A stretch of DNA of 64,000 nucleotides from Agathobaculum hominis (GCF_014288055.1 NZ_JACOPK010000007.1:62001-126000), one strand, 5' to 3'; shown: positions 1 to 8,037, numbered from the stretch's first letter. Numbers and translations are program-made. The notes: generated from the letters alone by a model not told the origin.

Positions 1-333
1 ATCAGCCGCAACCGCAACCGCATCAGTGTCCAGACGGTGAAATGGCTCGTCAAGAAATACGTCGGTCAGGCCGGTCTTAACACGCATAAATATTCCGCAC
101 ACAAGCTGCGCCACACCGCCGCAACACTCATGTATCAGAACGGCGTTGACATCCGCACGCTCCAAACTATTCTGGGGCACACAAGCGTCAGCACGACCAT
201 GATCTATACTCATATCGAGGACAGCAGTCTGCGCGAGGCTGCGCAGAAAAATCCGCTCGCATCCGTTCGCCCTCACCGTCAGAGCGGCGGGAAGGCTGCT
301 TCAGAACAGGAGGAAAACCATGAAGATACTTAA
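1..333 (+). CDS. Tyrosine recombinase, C-terminal part (5' end outside window)
   Basis: This is the C-terminal catalytic end of a phage-type tyrosine recombinase/XerCD-like integrase. The frame is open from base 1, so the gene starts upstream of the window. The visible part has the box II pattern: H-x-x-R in SAHKLRHTAATLMYQNG, then LGHTSVSTTMIYTH, which supplies the second His and the nucleophilic Tyr. The first catalytic Arg and the core-binding domain lie outside. A charged, low-complexity tail of about 35 residues follows the Tyr. The stop overlaps the start of the ribokinase gene by 14 bases, so the two are translationally linked even though their functions look unrelated. Whether it is a housekeeping Xer protein or an element integrase cannot be told from this fragment. 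Confidence 0.88.
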   Translation: MSRNRNRISVQTVKWLVKKYVGQAGLNTHKYSAHKLRHTAATLMYQNGVDIRTLQTILGHTSVSTTMIYTHIEDSSLREAAQKNPLASVRPHRQSGGKAASEQEENHEDT

Positions 334-1240
334 TTTCGGTTCGCTGAACATTGATAACGTTTACACTGTCGAGGAATTTGTCCATCCGGGAGAGACCGTT
401 ACCGCAAAGAGCCACACGGTCTTTGCAGGCGGAAAGGGCCTCAACCAGTCGATCGCCGCAGCGCGTGCCGGCGCGGAGGTCATCCACGGCGGCGCGATCG
501 GTCCTGACGGCGGCTTTCTTGCCTCTCTACTCGAAGAAGCCGGAGCGGATGCCGGTCATCTGCTCCGGCTCGACATCCCCACCGGTCACACTGTCATTGA
601 GGTCGACGCCGGCGGACAGAACCGCATTCTCGTCTGGGGCGGCGCAAACCGCGGGCTGACGCACACGTATCTTGAGGATGTGTTCGCCTGCGGCAGCGAC
701 GGAGATATCGTCCTGCTTCAGAACGAGACCAGCCTCACCGACAGCATCATCCGCCGTGCGCACGGTCTCGGCTTCCGCGTAGTATTCAACCCCTCACCCT
801 TCCCGGTGAATCCCGATGCGCTGCCGCTTGACGATGTGGATATGTTTATCGTCAATGAGAGCGAGGCAGCGCTTCTCGCAAACGCCGCCCCTGGCACTGC
901 ACCGGCAACCCTGCTCGAGCACCTGCATCTCCGGTTCCCCTCGGCAGATCTTGTCGTGACAGCAGGCGAACGCGGCACGATCGCCCTTCTCGGCGGCGCA
1001 GAATACGTGCAGGAGGCCTTCCCGGTCAAGACCGTGGACACGACCGGTGCAGGCGATACCTTCTGCGGCTATTTCCTCGCGGCCGCCTGCGCACACAAAT
1101 CGCCGCAGGCAGCACTCTGCGAGGCCTCTGCCGCTGCCGCCCTCGCGGTTTCCCGTGCCGGCGCAGCGCCTTCCATCCCGCAGGCCGACGAAGTGCGCAC
1201 CTTCCTCAAGAAGCGCATGTTCCTCCAGCAGATCGAGTGA
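320..1240 (+). CDS. rbsK: Ribokinase (PfkB family sugar kinase)
   Basis: The 306-residue product is a complete PfkB-family kinase and most likely phosphorylates ribose to ribose 5-phosphate in the cytoplasm. The first PfkB signature is at residues 36-43 (AGGKGLNQ) and the second at 240-247 (DTTGAGDT), with D246 as the expected catalytic base. The N-terminal NFGSLNIDNVY matches the ribokinase substrate-binding strand. GGAGG stands just upstream of the ATG, inside the end of the recombinase gene. No ribose transporter or rbsD is visible nearby, so ribose as substrate is inferred from family resemblance; another PfkB sugar substrate remains possible. Confidence 0.88.
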   Translation: MKILNFGSLNIDNVYTVEEFVHPGETVTAKSHTVFAGGKGLNQSIAAARAGAEVIHGGAIGPDGGFLASLLEEAGADAGHLLRLDIPTGHTVIEVDAGGQNRILVWGGANRGLTHTYLEDVFACGSDGDIVLLQNETSLTDSIIRRAHGLGFRVVFNPSPFPVNPDALPLDDVDMFIVNESEAALLANAAPGTAPATLLEHLHLRFPSADLVVTAGERGTIALLGGAEYVQEAFPVKTVDTTGAGDTFCGYFLAAACAHKSPQAALCEASAAAALAVSRAGAAPSIPQADEVRTFLKKRMFLQQIE

Positions 1241-1319
1241 CAGCGGTGCAATAAGTCCGCTTTATTTCCCTTATTCTTCGGTATAATAAAACCATCGAAA
1301 ACGAGGGGAGGCGCGCAAC

Positions 1320-1439
1320 ATGAACTGCACGCTGGAATATGTAAACGGACACATCGAGGTATATGACGCAGACGGCGCGTTCCTGTTTTCCGCCGACACC
1401 AGACAGGAAGCGGTCGAGGAACTCCAGGATGCCGCATAA
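1320..1439 (+). CDS. Small hypothetical protein, 39 aa
   Basis: A short acidic ORF starts with ATG at 1320 behind a strong ribosome-binding site (GGGGAGG, about 1304-1310) and ends at TAA 1437-1439, just before a terminator. A TATAAT at 1282-1287 provides a likely -10 for a separate short transcript; no good -35 is seen. The protein (MNCTLEYVNGHIEVYDAD at the start) has no signal peptide, membrane segment or Cys pairs. I do not recognise the family. The tidy RBS-ORF-terminator arrangement argues that it is translated. Confidence 0.6.
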   Translation: MNCTLEYVNGHIEVYDADGAFLFSADTRQEAVEELQDAA

Positions 1440-1453
1440 ATACAGAAAAAAAG

Positions 1454-1483
1454 GCTCCCGATTACGCTTTCGGGAGCTTTTTT
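1454..1483. terminator. Bidirectional intrinsic terminator
   Basis: A perfect 7-bp stem GCTCCCG/CGGGAGC (1454-1460 with 1471-1477) has A-rich sequence before it and a T run after it. It can end both the short + transcript and the minus-strand thiE operon. Confidence 0.85.
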
Positions 1484-1497
1484 ATTACAGTCTGCGT

Positions 1498-2130
1498 TTA
1501 TTTTGTACGCATTTTGTCGAATTTTTCCTTGATATGCGCTGCCGCGGCGGCAGGGTCCGCCGCCTTCATTACAGCGGAGACAACCGCAATGCCTGCGATC
1601 GGACTTTCCGACAGCACATCCATGTTGTCCGCATTCAGGCCGCCGATCGCGACGACCGGGATCGGCACAGCGCGGCAGACATCGTTCAGCACGGAAACCG
1701 GCGTTACCTTGGTGGTGACATGCGTGGTGGTCGGGAAGATCGCGCCCGTACCGAGGTAGTCAGCACCATCCTCATAGGCCGCCTTTGCCGCCTCAACCGA
1801 TTTTGCCGTCGCGCCGACGATCTTGTCCGGGCCGAGCAGTTTTCGGCAAACCGCGACCGGCAGATCGCTCGCACCGACGTGAACGCCTGCGGCATCGCAC
1901 GCAATCGCAACGTCTACACGGTCGTCAATGATGAGCGGGACCTGAAAGCGGTCTGTGACCGCTTTGACCTGCTGCGCGAGCTCCAGATACGCGCGGCCGC
2001 CCGTCTCCTTCTCGCGAAGCTGAATGAGCGTCGCGCCGCCCCTGCAGGCCTCCTCGACCGCGTGCAGCAGCGTTTCGGTCGTGTGATAGGTGCTGTCCGT
2101 AATGACATATAACGTGGGATCGAATTTCAT
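1498..2130 (-). CDS. thiE: Thiamine phosphate synthase
   Basis: The 210-residue TIM-barrel enzyme joins hydroxymethylpyrimidine diphosphate and thiazole phosphate to give thiamine phosphate. Family motifs are clear: TLIQLREKE, LIIDDRVDVA, GVHVGASDLP, VGATAKS, GADYLGTGAIFPT and VVAIGGL. Length is normal for ThiE. Its ATG overlaps the stop of the nitrilase-family gene by four bases (ATGA), so it is the last gene of a three-gene operon with ybaK and the amidohydrolase. No thiamine riboswitch was found before the operon, so it is not obviously under TPP control. No other thiamine gene is present in the window. Confidence 0.95.
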   Translation of the reverse strand: MKFDPTLYVITDSTYHTTETLLHAVEEACRGGATLIQLREKETGGRAYLELAQQVKAVTDRFQVPLIIDDRVDVAIACDAAGVHVGASDLPVAVCRKLLGPDKIVGATAKSVEAAKAAYEDGADYLGTGAIFPTTTHVTTKVTPVSVLNDVCRAVPIPVVAIGGLNADNMDVLSESPIAGIAVVSAVMKAADPAAAAAHIKEKFDKMRTK

Positions 2131-2879
2131 TCTTCTTCTCCTTCTTCCTCTTGTTCTGTTCCTGCGATTTCCGTGACGAGCAGGCCTTCTCCGGCGCCGA
2201 GCGAAGCGAGCGTCGTGCCATCCGGGGCAAAGACTGCACTGTGGCCGATAAAATGATCCGCGCGATACTGATCCGCGCCGATGACCGTCACGCTGTTTTC
2301 AATGGCGCGCGCGCAGAGCAGCGTATTCCAGTGAAGCGGCTTGTTTTCGCCGCAGACCCAGCCTGCCGGTACAAAAAGCACTTCTGCACCGCGCTTTTTC
2401 TGCTCGGCTGCAAGCTCCGGGAAACGCAGCTCATAGCAGGTGATGATGCCGAGCCTGCCGGCCGGGGTCTCGACAGGCTCAAAGGGCTGCTCCCCTGCCC
2501 GGCACTCCTCCGACTCGCGATAGCCGAAAGCATCATAAAGGCGGTTTTTGCGGTGCGTGCCGCGCAGCCGCCCCTCATCATCAATGACGACGACCGTGTT
2601 GTACGGCAGGCCGTCGGTCTGCTCGTACATGCCGGCGCAGATCCAGAGACCCTGACCTGCTGCAAGCTCGCTGAGCGCGGTGACGAACGGGCCGTCGAGC
2701 GGCTCCGCAGCCTCCATGTTGCGCGCTGCGCGGTCGCTTCCTGCACAGAACATCGCATATTCCGGCAGGAACAGCATATCTGCGCCGGCCTCCGACGCGC
2801 TCCATGCAAGCCGTTCGATCATATACCGGTTCATCTCCTTGTTTTCGCCGGAACCGATCTGAGCAACTGCAATCCTCAT
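2127..2879 (-). CDS. Carbon-nitrogen hydrolase (nitrilase superfamily)
   Basis: The 250-residue cytoplasmic enzyme belongs to the C-N hydrolase fold. The catalytic triad is visible as E40 (LFLPEYAMF), K111 (GTHRKNRLYD) and C148 (GIITCYELRFPE). The compact single-domain form resembles omega-amidase/Nit2-type proteins, which hydrolyse small omega-amides, but the substrate cannot be fixed. The frame opens further upstream, but I place the start at 2879 because ATG there overlaps the ybaK stop as ATGA and gives the typical MRIAVAQIG beginning. The downstream thiE overlaps in the same way. The pairing with ybaK and thiE may mean a metabolite-repair role; this is inference. Confidence 0.87.
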   Translation of the reverse strand: MRIAVAQIGSGENKEMNRYMIERLAWSASEAGADMLFLPEYAMFCAGSDRAARNMEAAEPLDGPFVTALSELAAGQGLWICAGMYEQTDGLPYNTVVVIDDEGRLRGTHRKNRLYDAFGYRESEECRAGEQPFEPVETPAGRLGIITCYELRFPELAAEQKKRGAEVLFVPAGWVCGENKPLHWNTLLCARAIENSVTVIGADQYRADHFIGHSAVFAPDGTTLASLGAGEGLLVTEIAGTEQEEEGEEE

Positions 2880-3352
2880 TCTTCTCTCCATCCTTTGCAT
2901 ATATCTACCCATGCCTTGAAGCCGGAATATTTTTCAAGCTCCGGGATGGTCAGTTCAATAGCGGAATTGGACGAGCCGCAGGCCGGGAAAACCGTCTCGA
3001 AGCGTCTCAGCGATTCGTCGAGGAATACGGTCACGCCCTCGTTGACGCCGAACGGACATACGCCGCCGACCGCATGTCCGATTTCCGGCTCGACCTCCTC
3101 AAAGGCGAGCATACGCGCCTTGCAGCCGAAGCGAGCCTTGTATTTCGGGTTGTTGATCTTGGCATCGCCTGCCGCGACGATCAGGATCACGCCGTCGTTC
3201 GTGCGGAAAGACAGCGTTTTGGCAATACGCGCCGGTTCGCAGCCGACTGCCTCCGCAGCCAGCTCCACAGTCGCAGACGATACGGGAAATTCCACGATGC
3301 GGCTGTCCGCATCATATTTTTTCAGCCATGCACGGGCTTTTTCAATCGACAT
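2876..3352 (-). CDS. YbaK/EbsC-type aminoacyl-tRNA deacylase
   Basis: The 158-residue protein is a stand-alone editing-domain homologue (YbaK/ProX family) that hydrolyses misacylated tRNA, typically Cys- or Ala-tRNA(Pro). Seen motifs are the N-terminal helix SIEKARAWL, AKTLSFRTNDGVILIVAAGDAKI with the conserved Lys, and the glycine-rich GHAVGGVCPFGV loop characteristic of the family. Length is normal. It is the first gene of the operon with the C-N hydrolase and thiE, and starts 6 bases after the DUF1836 gene ends, so all four probably share one transcript. Confidence 0.9.
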   Translation of the reverse strand: MSIEKARAWLKKYDADSRIVEFPVSSATVELAAEAVGCEPARIAKTLSFRTNDGVILIVAAGDAKINNPKYKARFGCKARMLAFEEVEPEIGHAVGGVCPFGVNEGVTVFLDESLRRFETVFPACGSSNSAIELTIPELEKYSGFKAWVDICKGWREE

Positions 3353-3358
3353 TAGGTC

Positions 3359-3889
3359 TCAGTCTCCTTTTTCCTCCGAGGGTATCGCGTCGATCATGCT
3401 CTCGCACAGGCGGCGCAGGTAATTAGCGACCTCGCTGAGCGCAAGGCACAGACGCAGGCGGTCATTCGGGTCGCTCGCGTCGTTTGTGAGCTGGCTTCGC
3501 AGCAGCTCGGGGATAAATGTGCGCATTTGTTCCTTGTCCTCGAGCAACGCAGCATAACAGGCTTCGAAATCCACATCCGTCCGGCCCGTCAGTGCCTTGA
3601 CGTCGCTCAGACGCAGCGTCTGCTTGAGATGATACACGCACAGCAGCTGCATGATCTGCTCCCGGGTATACTTTTTACCCCGGACCGGTGTCATCAGTCC
3701 TTCTTTGACATAATTATTGACCATCGTCTTAGTCAGCAGCTTGTCACCCGGCGCACGCTTGCTCTCGGAGAGCGTGCGGTCGAACAGCGTGAGCACCTGA
3801 TCCATATACAGATCGAGCTGCGGGACGTCAGACGGTGTGATGTCGCGGTCGGAAAATACCGCGTCTATGGTCTGTTCCAGCCGTGGCAT
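3359..3889 (-). CDS. DUF1836 domain protein, probable HTH regulator
   Basis: The 176-residue protein matches DUF1836, a MerR-like winged-helix family common in Clostridia. The pattern LLTKTMVNNYVKEGLM followed by KYTREQIMQLLCVYHLKQTL is typical of its DNA-binding half. A GTG nine bases upstream is in frame, but the Shine-Dalgarno AGAGG is correctly spaced only for the ATG at 3889, so I use that start. A TTGCAC-N17-TATAAT promoter lies upstream on this strand, next to an 11-bp inverted repeat that could be its own operator. The regulated process is unknown. Confidence 0.85.
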   Translation of the reverse strand: MPRLEQTIDAVFSDRDITPSDVPQLDLYMDQVLTLFDRTLSESKRAPGDKLLTKTMVNNYVKEGLMTPVRGKKYTREQIMQLLCVYHLKQTLRLSDVKALTGRTDVDFEACYAALLEDKEQMRTFIPELLRSQLTNDASDPNDRLRLCLALSEVANYLRRLCESMIDAIPSEEKGD

Positions 3890-3924
3890 AGGTTCCACCT
3901 CTTTACCATATAGTTTACTGTACT

Positions 3925-4001
3925 ATTATATCCCCTTCGTACGCCGTGTGCAAGAGCCGCGGCGTACGAAAGTAGACAGATGAAGAAATTTGTGCTATAC
4001 T
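3925..4001. promoter_or_regulatory. Divergent promoters around an 11-bp inverted repeat
   Basis: Minus strand: -10 TATAAT at 3925-3930 and -35 TTGCAC at 3948-3953 (spacer 17) serve the DUF1836 operon. Plus strand: -35 TAGACA at 3973-3978 and -10 TATACT at 3996-4001 (spacer 17) serve the deacetylase. Between them TTCGTACGCCG (3936-3946) and CGGCGTACGAA (3960-3970) form a perfect inverted repeat that spans the minus-strand -35. It looks like an operator shared by both promoters. Confidence 0.7.
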
Positions 4002-4064
4002 TGTTTCGGCTCCGACAGAGTAAGGATTTTCCTCTCCGCCGGACAGAAAGGCAGGAAAGAAACG

Positions 4065-5306
4065 ATGAATCAGTTTTTTCAGCGGAGCATAGCCGCTGCG
4101 GCTGCGGTACTCGCGCTGACGGCAGGGCTTGCCGCCGGTGCGGCAGAGACGCAGAGCAGCTCGATGCCCATTCTGATGTACCACGATCTGACTCAGGACC
4201 CGAACAAAATCTCCAGCATGACGATCACGGATGAGCGTTTCCGTCTGGACATGGAGTTTCTGGAGTCGTTTGGCTATACGCCGCTGTTCCCGAGCGAAGT
4301 CGAGGAGATCGGCGAGGGAAAGCGCAGCCTCCCCGCCCGTCCCGTGATGATCACCTTTGACGACGGCTACCTCTCCAATTATACGATCGCAGCGCCCATT
4401 CTTCAGCAGACCGGCATGAAGGCGACCGTTGCACTCATAGCAAGCCACATCAAAGACGCGGACGATACCGACACCAGCCGTCACTCGCTGAACTGGGACG
4501 AGGTAAAATCCATGTATGACAGCGGTCTGTTCCGGTTCGGCTCCCATACCTATGATCTCCACAACCCGAAGTACGGCGGTGCAAATGCGCCGGACGGCAT
4601 CAACGGCATCATGCGCGAAAAGGGCGAAAGCCAGTCACAGTACACTGAGCGCGTCGGGAACGATCTCGCGCAGAGCATTTCTCTGATCAAGCAGCACACC
4701 GGTCAGACGACCGTCAATTACTTTTCCTATCCTTACGGCGCGTATGACCGCTGGATGCAGCCCATCCTGGAGAAAAACGGCATCAAAATCTCAACGCTGA
4801 CCAATGCCGGCATGGCGCGTCCGACCTACGGTCTTTACAATCTGCCGCGCTACGGCATCCGCATGGACCGCACGGTTCCGATGGTGCTGCGTCAGAGGGC
4901 GACCGCCGCTCCGACGACCGTCACGGTCTCGCTGAACGGGAAAAAGACCACGCTTCAGGCTTACAGCATCGGTGATGAAAACTACGTTCGCGTGCGCGAT
5001 GCGGCGCTGCTGCTGAGCGGCTGCGAATGGGATTACGCAGTTGGCTGGAGCGAGGAAAAGCAGCAGGTCACGCTTTCTCCGCGCGAGCAGTACACCCCCA
5101 TCGGCACGGAAAACAAGGTGCTTTCTCCTCAAAAGCGCACTGTACAGTCGGTCACAGAGCCGACCATCGTAGAGGGACAGAGTCACATGATCGCAGCGTT
5201 CTGCATCGACAACTACAACTATTATCGTCTGCGCAGCCTCGCCTCGGTGTGCGGTTTTGACGTGGACTGGGACGAAGCAAACCAGACGGTTAAAATTGTT
5301 GCATAA
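4065..5306 (+). CDS. Exported polysaccharide deacetylase with C-terminal Cu-amine-oxidase-like domain
   Basis: The 413-residue product has a signal peptide (residues about 1-26, Ala-rich, AAGAAE cleavage region). A NodB-type deacetylase domain follows (PVMITFDDGYLSNY with the catalytic/metal Asp pair, then FGSHTYDLH with the metal His residues). At the end, about residues 285-413, is a copper-amine-oxidase N-like stalk domain (YVRVRDAALLLSGCEWDY, then YYRLRSLASVCGFDVDWD). Such proteins trim N- or O-acetyl groups from cell-wall or surface glycans outside the membrane. I start at ATG 4065, preceded by AGGAAAG; the longer frame upstream lacks an RBS and would bury the signal peptide. It is a single-gene unit with its own promoter and a terminator at 5337. 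Confidence 0.88.
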   Translation: MNQFFQRSIAAAAAVLALTAGLAAGAAETQSSSMPILMYHDLTQDPNKISSMTITDERFRLDMEFLESFGYTPLFPSEVEEIGEGKRSLPARPVMITFDDGYLSNYTIAAPILQQTGMKATVALIASHIKDADDTDTSRHSLNWDEVKSMYDSGLFRFGSHTYDLHNPKYGGANAPDGINGIMREKGESQSQYTERVGNDLAQSISLIKQHTGQTTVNYFSYPYGAYDRWMQPILEKNGIKISTLTNAGMARPTYGLYNLPRYGIRMDRTVPMVLRQRATAAPTTVTVSLNGKKTTLQAYSIGDENYVRVRDAALLLSGCEWDYAVGWSEEKQQVTLSPREQYTPIGTENKVLSPQKRTVQSVTEPTIVEGQSHMIAAFCIDNYNYYRLRSLASVCGFDVDWDEANQTVKIVA

Positions 5307-5336
5307 CGTAAAATCCCATATTTTTCGCAAAACGAG

Positions 5337-5367
5337 AGCATAGAATTAAGTTCTGTGCTCTTTTTTG
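5337..5367 (+). terminator. Intrinsic terminator after polysaccharide deacetylase
   Basis: A 10-bp stem GAGCATAGAA/TTCTGTGCTC (5337-5346 with 5352-5361, one G-T pair), 5-base loop, then six T. Confidence 0.9.
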
Positions 5368-5420
5368 TTCCCGGTGCATACTGTTCGAAAAAACGGCAAA
5401 AATTACATACAGACTTTCTC

Positions 5421-5448
5421 TTGCAATCTCTCAGAAATATGGTATCAT
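5421..5448 (+). promoter_or_regulatory. Promoter of hemolysin-III gene
   Basis: -35 TTGCAA (5421-5426), 16-base spacer, -10 TATCAT (5443-5448), about 50 bases before the start codon. Confidence 0.55.
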
Positions 5449-5499
5449 AATAAGTGTTATATAGTATTTATCTCTACATCATTTCAAGGAGGAGTCCAT

Positions 5500-6153
5500 A
5501 TGCCTCGTGCATTTCTCAAGGCCAGAGATCCGTTTTCCTGTTATTCACACTTTGTCGGCGCCGTTCTCAGTGTATCCGGTCTGCTGATCCTGCTGCTGCG
5601 GCTGCTGTTTGATCCTGATATTTCCGGACAGCTTGCAGGAGCAGCCGTGGTGTTCTGTCTCTCGCTCATCGCGCTCTATTCCGCAAGCAGCGTATACCAT
5701 TTCTCGCTGCGCGGAGAGGCTGTGCTTCGCCGCCTGAAAAAGCTCGATCACAGCATGATCTACGTTCTGATTGCCGGCAGCTACACGCCGATCATCCTGA
5801 AATTCATGCCTGCACCGCGCAGTTTTCTCTTCCTCGGTGTCATCTGGCTGATCGCACTGACCGGTATCGCGGTCAAGCTGCTCTGGATCGACGCGCCCCG
5901 CCTGATCGGTACAGCACTTTATCTGGCACTCGGCTGGGCCATCGCTTTCGATTTCGGTGTCGTACTTTCCATGCCCTCCCCCGCCATTGCGCTGCTCGCA
6001 GCTGGCGGTCTTGCCTACACGGTCGGCGGCATCATTTACATCTCGAAGCGGCCGAATTTCAGCACCCTTCTCGGCTTTCACGAGCTGTTTCACCTGTTCG
6101 TTATCGTCGGCAGCATCTGCCATTATCTGATGGTCATGCTGTATGTACTGTAA
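5500..6153 (+). CDS. Hemolysin III family membrane protein
   Basis: The 217-residue protein is a seven-helix membrane protein of the PAQR/hemolysin III family (YqfA/TrhA type). Diagnostic motifs are YSASSVYHFS in helix 2-3, LDHSMIYVLIAGSYTPI, and GFHELFHLFVIVGSICHYLM in the last helix, which carry the metal-binding His residues of this superfamily. Family members are linked to membrane fluidity control; true haemolysis is doubtful. AAGGAGG (5486-5492) precedes the ATG at 5500; an in-frame extension upstream runs back into the previous terminator and is rejected. It appears monocistronic, since perR has its own promoter. Confidence 0.9.
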   Translation: MPRAFLKARDPFSCYSHFVGAVLSVSGLLILLLRLLFDPDISGQLAGAAVVFCLSLIALYSASSVYHFSLRGEAVLRRLKKLDHSMIYVLIAGSYTPIILKFMPAPRSFLFLGVIWLIALTGIAVKLLWIDAPRLIGTALYLALGWAIAFDFGVVLSMPSPAIALLAAGGLAYTVGGIIYISKRPNFSTLLGFHELFHLFVIVGSICHYLMVMLYVL

Positions 6154-6178
6154 TCTTTCCCCAATTTGCTGCCTACTA

Positions 6179-6220
6179 TTGACAGACCTGCTAATAGGAT
6201 ATATAATCTAATTAAGATTA
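6179..6220 (+). promoter_or_regulatory. Consensus promoter with overlapping Per/Fur-type operator for perR-rbr
   Basis: TTGACA (6179-6184), exactly 17 bases, then TATAAT (6202-6207): a full-consensus sigma-A promoter. The inverted repeat TAATCT-AATTA-AGATTA (6204-6220) starts inside the -10 and resembles the AT-rich Per box, so binding would block the polymerase. A promoter this strong would depend on such repression. Confidence 0.8.
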
Positions 6221-6249
6221 AATATCAATTAGAAAGTGAGGTCATATTC

Positions 6250-6633
6250 ATGCAGACAAGAAACACCGTTCAGCGACAGATTGTTTTACAGGCGGTGCGC
6301 TCGCTGCACGACCACCCCACAGCGGACAGCGTTTATGCTGTCGTTGCAGCCGAGCATCCTTCCATCAGTAAGGCGACTGTGTACCGCAACCTCAACCAGC
6401 TCGCCCTTCAGGGCGAAATCCTGCGCGTTCCGGTGCCGACGGGCGCTGACCGCTTCGATTTCAACACGCAGGAGCATTATCATGTGCGCTGCACCGAATG
6501 CGGCAATGTCTACGATGTATTCATGCCGCCCATCACCGACCTGCTTGACCGCGTGACCGACTCCTCGGATGTCGAGCTTACCCATTATGACATTCTTTTT
6601 GAGGGCGTGTGCGCGGCCTGCCGGAATAAATAA
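6250..6633 (+). CDS. perR: Fur-family repressor, PerR type
   Basis: The 127-residue metalloregulator has an N-terminal winged helix (SISKATVYRNLNQLALQG is the recognition helix) and a C-terminal metal/dimer domain. The structural zinc site is C-x2-C twice (RCTECGN and VCAACRN). The sensing site DFNTQEHYHVRC carries the His and Asp ligands expected in PerR. The rubrerythrin partner 30 bases downstream supports a peroxide-sensing PerR rather than an iron-sensing Fur. The start at 6250 follows GTGAGG; the longer frame would overlap the promoter. It probably represses its own operon through the inverted repeat at 6204-6220. Confidence 0.88.
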   Translation: MQTRNTVQRQIVLQAVRSLHDHPTADSVYAVVAAEHPSISKATVYRNLNQLALQGEILRVPVPTGADRFDFNTQEHYHVRCTECGNVYDVFMPPITDLLDRVTDSSDVELTHYDILFEGVCAACRNK

Positions 6634-6662
6634 ACGTCAGAAGTCGAAAGGAGCAAACCATT

Positions 6663-7202
6663 ATGGCTGATCTGAAAGGCACAAAAACCGAGGCGAATCT
6701 CCAGACGGCGTTCGCCGGTGAGTCCATGGCGCGCAATAAGTACACCTATTTCGCCTCCAAGGCGAAGAAGGACGGTTATGTCCAGATCGCAAAGATCTTT
6801 GAGGAGACGGCGGCAAACGAAAAGGAGCACGCAAAAATCTGGTTCAAGCTGCTCAACGGCGGTATCGATGATACGATCACGAACCTCAAGGCCGCAGCAG
6901 CCGGCGAAAACTACGAATGGACCGATATGTATGCAGCCTTTGCAAGGGAAGCGCGCGAGGAAGGCTTCGACCATATCGCAGACCTGTTCGAGATGGTCGG
7001 CGCGATCGAAAAGGAGCACGAGGCACGCTACCTCAAGCTGCTCGACAATGTAGAAAACGGTCTGGTGTTCTCGCGTGACGGCGACTGCATCTGGCAGTGC
7101 TCGAACTGCGGCCACATTGTCGTCGGCAGACAGGCGCCCGACATCTGTCCGGTCTGCGCCCATCCGCAGGCATATTTTGAGCTCAAGGCTGATAATTACT
7201 GA
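6663..7202 (+). CDS. rbr: Rubrerythrin
   Basis: The 179-residue protein reduces hydrogen peroxide in anaerobes using electrons from rubredoxin-like donors. An N-terminal ferritin-like four-helix domain (about 1-140) carries diiron ligands in AGESMARNKYTYF, EETAANEKEHAKIW and GAIEKEHEARY. A C-terminal rubredoxin domain binds iron through CSNCGH and CPVCAHP (about 145-165). It is cotranscribed with perR, the usual arrangement for peroxide-inducible defence, and is followed by a strong terminator. Confidence 0.96.
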   Translation: MADLKGTKTEANLQTAFAGESMARNKYTYFASKAKKDGYVQIAKIFEETAANEKEHAKIWFKLLNGGIDDTITNLKAAAAGENYEWTDMYAAFAREAREEGFDHIADLFEMVGAIEKEHEARYLKLLDNVENGLVFSRDGDCIWQCSNCGHIVVGRQAPDICPVCAHPQAYFELKADNY

Positions 7203-7222
7203 TATCCGTTGTTACGATAAAC

Positions 7223-7254
7223 AAAGGGGAGAAGCTTTCGCTTCTCCCCTTTTC
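7223..7254. terminator. Bidirectional terminator between rbr and trpA
   Basis: A 12-bp stem AAAGGGGAGAAG/CTTCTCCCCTTT (7223-7234 with 7241-7252), 6-base loop; A-rich on one side and T-rich on the other, so it closes both converging operons. Confidence 0.92.
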
Positions 7255-7257
7255 CAT

Positions 7258-8037
7258 TCAGTCTGCCGCGCGAACGGCGTTCTTCATGCTCTCAACGTAT
7301 TCCTTTACATACGGCACACAATCCTTGCCGTACTTCGCGCACAGCTTGACGATGGCCGAGCCGACGATCGCACCGTCCGACTGAGCCGCCATTTTCGCGG
7401 CCTGCTCAGGCGTGGAAATACCGAAGCCGACTACGCACGGAATGTCCTGTGTTTCCTTAACGAGCTTTACCATCGCGCCGATGTCGGTCGTGATGCTGGA
7501 GCGCACGCCGGTAACGCCGAGCGAGGATACGCAGTACACGAAGCCGGAGGCTTCGTTCGCGATCATGCGAATGCGGTCATGCGAGGTCGGCGCGATGAGC
7601 GACACGAGATCCAGACCGTACTGACGGCAGAGCGGATCGAACTCTGCCTTTTCTTCGAACGGTACATCCGGCAGGATAAGACCGTCCATTCCGATCTCTG
7701 CTGCGGTGTTGATGAAGCGCTCCGAGCCGTAGGAATAAACCACGTTCGCATAGGTCATGAACACCATCGGAATGTCAATCTTCTGACGGATGCGGCGCAC
7801 CATGTCGAAAATCTTATCCGTTGTGGTTCCGGCAGACAATGCGCGCACATTTGCCTCCTGAATGACCGGGCCCTCCGCGGTCGGATCGGAGAACGGAATA
7901 CCCAGCTCGATGAGGTCTGCGCCGGCGTCCGCCATCGCGTATACGATCTGCTCGGTGACCTCGAGCGACGGGTCGCCGCAGGTCACGAACGGGATAAACG
8001 CCTTGCCGTTTGCAAAAGCAGTCTGAATCTTACTCAT
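7258..8037 (-). CDS. trpA: Tryptophan synthase alpha chain
   Basis: The 259-residue TIM barrel splits indole-glycerol phosphate to indole and glyceraldehyde 3-phosphate and passes indole to TrpB. The family signature LIELGIPFSDPTAEGP contains the catalytic Glu, and the catalytic Asp is in DGLILPDVP. I start at ATG 8037, which has GGAGAG upstream and overlaps trpB by 8 bases; the nine-residue extension in the open frame lies inside trpB and lacks an RBS. It is the last gene of the trp operon. Confidence 0.96.
   Translation of the reverse strand: MSKIQTAFANGKAFIPFVTCGDPSLEVTEQIVYAMADAGADLIELGIPFSDPTAEGPVIQEANVRALSAGTTTDKIFDMVRRIRQKIDIPMVFMTYANVVYSYGSERFINTAAEIGMDGLILPDVPFEEKAEFDPLCRQYGLDLVSLIAPTSHDRIRMIANEASGFVYCVSSLGVTGVRSSITTDIGAMVKLVKETQDIPCVVGFGISTPEQAAKMAAQSDGAIVGSAIVKLCAKYGKDCVPYVKEYVESMKNAVRAAD

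Noticed and set aside
3890..3924. TPP riboswitch for the thiE operon
   Set aside because: The leader before the DUF1836-ybaK-thiE genes is too short and lacks the conserved THI-box sequences.
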